A stretch of 64,000 nucleotides of DNA, taken from contig NC_092705.1 in NCBI RefSeq assembly GCF_964275005.1, positions 5,878,641 to 5,942,640 of the forward strand, read 5' to 3'. Below, in pieces: positions 60,951 to 64,000 of this stretch. Source of the DNA: Diadema setosum (Eukaryota > Echinodermata > Echinoidea > Diadematoida > Diadematidae). The notes beneath the pieces are model-generated. The model saw only the letters and a program-made list of their open reading frames with translations, was not told where the DNA came from and did no database searches. A program made the position numbers and the translations under genes. Within the stretch, counting starts at the first letter, position 1. Every line of letters starts with the position of its first letter.

Positions 60951-63456
60951 AAATCATCATGATAATAATTTATATTGTTATGTATCTTCATTGTCATCAT
61001 CATTATCATTGTCAACATCAACATGCTACTTGCACTTCCATACTTATTTCGACTTCTTGTGATAGAATTGCGCCCTCTCGCTGGCCACGCAAATGAAGGC
61101 CCTGAACACAGAGAAAAAGCGCGCCAACTGGCTGCTGTACTCCATGTTGCCCGAGACGGTCGCCAACCAGCTCATGCACGGGCACATCGTCCAGGCCGAG
61201 TGGTACGACAGCGCCACCGTCTTCTTTGCCGACATCACCGGCTTCAGTCAGCTCTGCGCCGAGAGCACGCCGATGCAGGTCCGTCCCGTGAGGACTGTTT
61301 TCTTTTTTATCATTCTTTGCTGATATTGTCCTTAGGTTCATTATATTATGTCTGTTTGTGTGTTTGTTTGTTTGTTTGTAAGTTTGTCTTTCGGCCGTGA
61401 ATATTGCCCTTTTCAAGTACGTTGTTTTCTGAAATATAGTAGAATTTTCCACGTGTTGGAATATCATTATAAGCAGAAGAAGGAGTCTCGAATACGCCAT
61501 AAATTTTCGGCCCGTCTCGGGCCTTCGTCAGTGTATATAAATGATAAGTCTTTGCAAACAAAATCTACATGAATCATAACAACAAAACAACGCCCTCGTT
61601 AGTAATAATAATAGTAATGATAATAATAACAATAATAATAATAAACCTTTTTGGAACTTCAAATGGCTTACTGGAGATTCCTTTTTCTACTTATAACATT
61701 ATTTCTTGAAGATATATTCTGTGTTTACTCACCTTATTCATATAAAAGCAGGAGAGAGAAAGTGTTGCTTCTTAGGGCAAATCTATAGGAATTTGCCTAG
61801 TTTGGTCTTTTTCATTCGTACAATAAAGGTAAAAACTGTAATCAGCCGAGGCGAGTGTCATCTGACAGGAAAAAAAACCCCGCAATGTTAAGATACTCGT
61901 TATACGATGCTATATCTATTTAGGCGTACTCATAATACCACAGACTGCCCTATAACATGCATTTCAAGCATGTCTGTGTCTGTCCATTCGAATCATTTAT
62001 CACCATCAGGTGGTCGAAATGCTGAACGGATTGTATCTGGTGTTCGACTCCCGCATCGAGCACTACGACGTCTACAAGGTCGAAACCATCAACGAAACCT
62101 ACATGCTTGCCTCGGGTAAGCTGAGCATCTGTTGTAATATGGGACGATGTCGATAGTTTATTCACCCGTGTTAACGTCAATTCAAAGCGATACGAGTTTA
62201 AAATTGCTTGCGCTTCATTACACACAGCTCCAATCATAGCTACTCTGCAATCAAAAACCTGCCATCAACTATGTTCTGAAATTGATGTTAAGCTTTTCAT
62301 GTCAATACAAAATATTCATTTCTGAAGTATTCAGCTTTCAATGCTACAGTCTTCATCGGCGGAATTTCACTGATTTAAGATGAATTTCATATACAGATGA
62401 GCATCTGTTCTAACCCCCATGTTTTGTTTGTTTCGTCATTCGTTGTTTGTGGCCATTTTGATTGATTTTCAGTTGATTCGTATCAGTATCGCAAAATGTC
62501 TACGCTGTGTCAGTATTCCTTCCTTAGTCCCTGTTATATGGAATGTGAAATGGAAAAGAAAAGGAAAGATGTGCTAACATTAATCTATAGAATTTCGGGA
62601 CCAGAAAAGTGGCTTACGCTGCAGCTGTGCAAGATAATGCAGTGTCTGCTCCACTTTACGTAATGTTATTTGAGTTAAAGAGCTTTCAGTAGGATGATAT
62701 TTATTTCCTTTATCAATCAAATACCTATCGCATTGATAAAGGATGACTTATTCATGATTTCGTTGATGACAAATGGTAACAGTAATGTTAGCATTTATAT
62801 AATTCATATCCAATATATTAACATATATTCACGGTTTTCTGCATTGAACATATCATAAATGAAATCTAATCAATTTGTTAAAACAAAAGGCGTACTATCG
62901 GTACGTTCGAACATGATGCAAATCACGTGTACAACACACTAATGATAAAAGAACAGATATGTTCATTTAGAGCTTAAAGGAATAAATTGTGATCTGACTG
63001 AATCGTGGTATAATGTATTGATGGGATTGCAATAAAAATAGATTGAAGAGACCACAGCAATAATGGTGACATTAACTATAGTGCAACATAGTGATAGTTG
63101 TGATGATGAGCGTAATCATTATCAAAATGATGATTATGATTTACATCATGATTATCATTATCACGATTCTCATGATAATCATTGTTATCACCACCATTAT
63201 CACCGTCATCAATGCAAAGGATGTATAAGCAGGTTGACGCTCCGTGATTTCCTTTTTTTTTTTGTCCCACAGGCCTCCCCGAGCGAAACGGTAACGAGCA
63301 CGCTGGCGAGGTCGCGACGGTCGCACTCGATCTCCAGTACCACATCAGTTTCCTTGAGGTACCGCACAAGAGAAACAAGAAGCTGAAAATCCGCGTAGGA
63401 ATCCATACAGGTGAGTAATCAAATTCATATGTTCATGTTGTTCCAAACACGAGAAG

Positions 63457-63547
<91 letters not shown>

Positions 63548-63974
63548 ACAACAAACCTTCGGTGATGATGTCGATTGAAATCCAAGGCAAAATTCTCTTG
63601 GCCAAAAGAGAATAAACACAATACATGAAGACTGCAAACGAAAACCCAAATATAGTGTCTATGCCTGATGAGTCAGATATTTAGACGAGATATCTTAAGG
63701 ATAACCTATAACGCATGTAAAAACCATAATTTTATCTAAAAGATGCCATATCGAATTCAGAAAATTGTAAAGAATATTAATGGAAATAATTTATTCCTAG
63801 ACGTATCTTGATATAAACGGGATGAATATCACACTTCCGCTCATACCTTGTTAGTTTTGACCCACTCTTCTCCAGGCCCAGTCGTAGCTGCCGTGGTTGG
63901 TCTGAAGATGCCGCGTTACTGTCTTTTCGGCGATACTGTCAACACTGCGTCTCGAATGCAGACTACTGGTGCTC
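52574..63974 (+). CDS. NIT-domain transmembrane guanylate cyclase (9 exons, 3' partial)
   Basis: Joined exons: 52574-52950, 54069-54276, 55019-55229, 55721-55896, 57509-57778, 61066-61278, 62010-62115, 63273-63410, 63876-63974; 599 residues, continuing past the window. Order: cytoplasmic N-terminus (1-84), TM1 (about 85-105), extracellular all-helical NIT domain (about 110-380, with [18 protein letters not shown]), TM2 (about 384-403), signalling helix (about 405-440, ending NWLLYSMLP), class III nucleotide cyclase domain from about 455. Cyclase residues seen: FFADITGF (first metal Asp, D470), KVET (E510, guanine-type), [14 protein letters not shown] (Cys582 guanine-type, Asn589 and Arg593 catalytic pair). 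The second metal Asp expected in IGDAYM is missing: the text is INETYM (N513, E514). NIT domains are known from bacterial nitrate/nitrite sensors, so the ligand could be nitrate, nitrite or another small molecule (inference). Guanylate cyclase identity is firm; NIT identity rests on motif and topology. Confidence 0.9.
53040..53112 (-). pseudogene. Degenerate tRNA(Met)-like sequence
   Basis: On the minus strand CGGTAGTCGTTCCGCTG, then CCCATAAGCAGTAGG (CAT anticodon-loop-like), then GACAGGTTCAAATCCC (box B). The acceptor stem does not pair, so this is a tRNA pseudogene or SINE head. Confidence 0.45.
53984..54030. repeat. (CA)n microsatellite before exon 2
   Basis: CACACA run with CATACA variants ending 39 bp before the exon 2 acceptor of the cyclase gene. 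Confidence 0.85.
54069..54276 (+). CDS. NIT-cyclase exon 2: NIT signature helix
   Basis: [20 protein letters not shown] then YVSV: the NIT-type L-x-x-LQ-x-ER-x-x-S-x-x-Y helix. Acceptor GTCGCAG follows a CA repeat; donor GTGAGG. Confidence 0.88.
55019..55229 (+). CDS. NIT-cyclase exon 3: NIT domain
   Basis: Starts at [14 protein letters not shown] after CCAAAAG and contains [18 protein letters not shown] and [16 protein letters not shown] (TA)n tract follows the GTAACC donor. The acceptor has a poor pyrimidine tract; phase fits both neighbours. Confidence 0.82.
55247..55290. repeat. (TA)n microsatellite
   Basis: About 21 TA units, 18 bp after the exon 3 donor. Confidence 0.95.
55721..55896 (+). 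CDS. NIT-cyclase exon 4: NIT domain
   Basis: [20 protein letters not shown], then a Tyr/Trp-rich helix and [20 protein letters not shown]. Acceptor TTTCTCAG, donor GTAGGT. This aromatic block typifies the extracellular part of animal NIT cyclases as I know them. Confidence 0.88.
56649..56676. repeat. Perfect 13-bp palindrome
   Basis: AATAAAAGTCGGT and ACCGACTTTTATT separated by AG, inside a 117-codon open frame of unknown origin (56557-56910). Confidence 0.9.
57345..57475. repeat. Degenerate telomere-like tract
   Basis: TAACTCTAATCCTAGCCC, ACCCAATCC, TTTAACCCTAATTTTACC and similar: the same decayed CCCTAA pattern as at 4960 and 11690, ending about 30 bp before cyclase exon 5. No clear inverted ends seen. 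Confidence 0.6.
57509..57778 (+). CDS. NIT-cyclase exon 5: membrane-proximal helix and TM2
   Basis: Ninety codons after ATCGCAG. A charged helix with [18 protein letters not shown] runs into [20 protein letters not shown] (TM2), then [11 protein letters not shown]. Donor GTAACG. Confidence 0.9.
58733..60047 (-). mobile_element. 5'-truncated CR1/L2-like LINE with internal deletion
   Basis: Minus strand. Reverse-transcriptase frame from about 60036 ([13 protein letters not shown]) to 59206 with [19 protein letters not shown] and YADDT catalytic motif. It then breaks; a second frame (about 59220-59082, [17 protein letters not shown]) is the usual C-terminal end of such ORFs, so roughly 100 residues between are deleted. 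The 3' end is an (AATAAATG)-like tandem tail (58733-58758). TTGTGTA flanks both sides (58726-58732 and 60048-60054), a possible target-site duplication. No endonuclease. Inactive. Confidence 0.85.
59206..60036 (-). pseudogene. Reverse transcriptase fragment (non-LTR)
   Basis: The longest open frame not belonging to the host genes: about 275 residues holding the fingers and palm of a non-LTR reverse transcriptase with intact YADD. It would copy element RNA at a nicked target in the family. Missing: N-terminal endonuclease, part of the thumb, and the normal C-terminus (frame ends at the deletion). Lies in the cyclase intron between exons 5 and 6, antisense. Confidence 0.88.
60795..60955. repeat. 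(TAA)n/(TAG)n/(GGT)n compound microsatellite
   Basis: AATAATAAC, then TAGTAGTAG, GGTGGTGGT and about 17 AGT units; shadows of repeats appear as open frames on the minus strand. A shorter AAT tract is at 60564-60592. Confidence 0.93.
61066..61278 (+). CDS. NIT-cyclase exon 6: signalling helix and cyclase start
   Basis: [31 protein letters not shown], then [18 protein letters not shown]. This is the coupling helix and the first metal-binding strand of the cyclase domain. The donor reads GTCCGT, a weak site, but Q|V joins exactly to exon 7. Confidence 0.92.
61505..61531 (-). other. Hammerhead-like motif (CTGACGA, hairpin, GAAA)
   Basis: Minus strand: CTGACGA, A, GGCCC-GAGAC-GGGCC hairpin, GAAA. 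This mimics the hammerhead ribozyme core found in Penelope-like elements, but has one extra A and no convincing stem I. It may be only a conserved repeat segment. Confidence 0.3.
62010..62115 (+). CDS. NIT-cyclase exon 7: cyclase domain with atypical metal motif
   Basis: [20 protein letters not shown], then [20 protein letters not shown] keeps the guanine-selecting Glu; INETYM replaces the usual IGDAYM. Acceptor CCATCAG, donor GTAAGC. Confidence 0.92.
63055..63220. repeat. ATCATT/GATGAT-rich low complexity
   Basis: Imperfect GAT/ATC-rich stretch ending about 50 bp before cyclase exon 8. Confidence 0.7.
63273..63410 (+). CDS. NIT-cyclase exon 8: cyclase domain
   Basis: [20 protein letters not shown], a helix, then [10 protein letters not shown], the conserved strand before GPVVAAVVG. 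Acceptor GTCCCACAG, donor GTGAGT. Confidence 0.92.
63455..63550. repeat. (CAA)n microsatellite
   Basis: About 30 ACA units with three ACG variants, 45 bp after the exon 8 donor. Confidence 0.95.
63876..63974 (+). CDS. NIT-cyclase exon 9: catalytic strand and helix
   Basis: [20 protein letters not shown], then [13 protein letters not shown]. It contains the Cys of guanine selection and the Asn/Arg catalytic pair. Donor GTAAGA at 63975; the next exon is outside the window. Confidence 0.93.
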
Positions 63975-64000
63975 GTAAGAATTAACGAAATGTTTTGTTA

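Noticed and set aside
61018..61500. 160-codon minus-strand frame over cyclase exon 6
   Set aside because: Antisense shadow of the conserved cyclase exon plus intron.

Overview
This is a eukaryotic, metazoan window. Coding sequence is split into short GC-rich exons (51-377 nt) with GT-AG borders and consistent codon phase, set in AT-rich introns and intergenic DNA full of microsatellites and short foldback transposons. The gene families, the compact exons and the repeat types (hairpin elements ending in GGGCCCCATTTCA or TTAAAGGG, a tRNA-headed SINE, a CR1/L2-like LINE fragment) suggest a marine invertebrate deuterostome, most likely an echinoderm. That placement is inference; no marker fixes the species.

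Three genes lie on the + strand. (1) About 1.6-20.7 kb: the 3' part of a FARP-type Rho guanine-nucleotide exchange factor. Fourteen exons give 528 continuous codons: end of the linker, DH, PH1, spacer, PH2 and stop. The FERM-encoding exons would lie upstream. (2) 31.0-44.9 kb: a complete 12-exon SLC2A/GLUT-type sugar transporter of 505 residues. (3) 52.6 kb to the right edge: the first nine coding exons (599 residues) of a two-pass membrane guanylate cyclase whose extracellular part is a NIT (nitrate/nitrite-sensing type) domain, a bacterial-style sensor module. The model stops inside the cyclase domain at the window edge. In it the second metal-binding aspartate of the usual IGDAYM motif is replaced (INETYM). 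The three genes have no evident shared pathway and sit side by side as separate transcription units.

Between and inside the genes are at least a dozen non-autonomous inverted-repeat elements, several in two or three copies. They include a 147-bp hairpin with two identical 67-bp arms, a 581-bp foldback directly after an exon, an element built from GGTGTTA/TAACACC boxes, a pogo-like MITE with TA flanks, and piggyBac-like relics. There is also a 5'-truncated, internally deleted LINE with a tandem-repeat tail and a possible 7-bp target duplication. Elements with degenerate telomere-like CCCTAA interiors recur three times. A 650-bp pure CT tract forms the end of one FARP intron. The 10-kb gap after FARP is T-rich and nearly free of recognisable transposons, so it may be largely FARP 3' UTR. 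The 7.7-kb gap between transporter and cyclase holds repeats and a 28-bp tandem repeat carrying heat-shock-element-like inverted pentamers.
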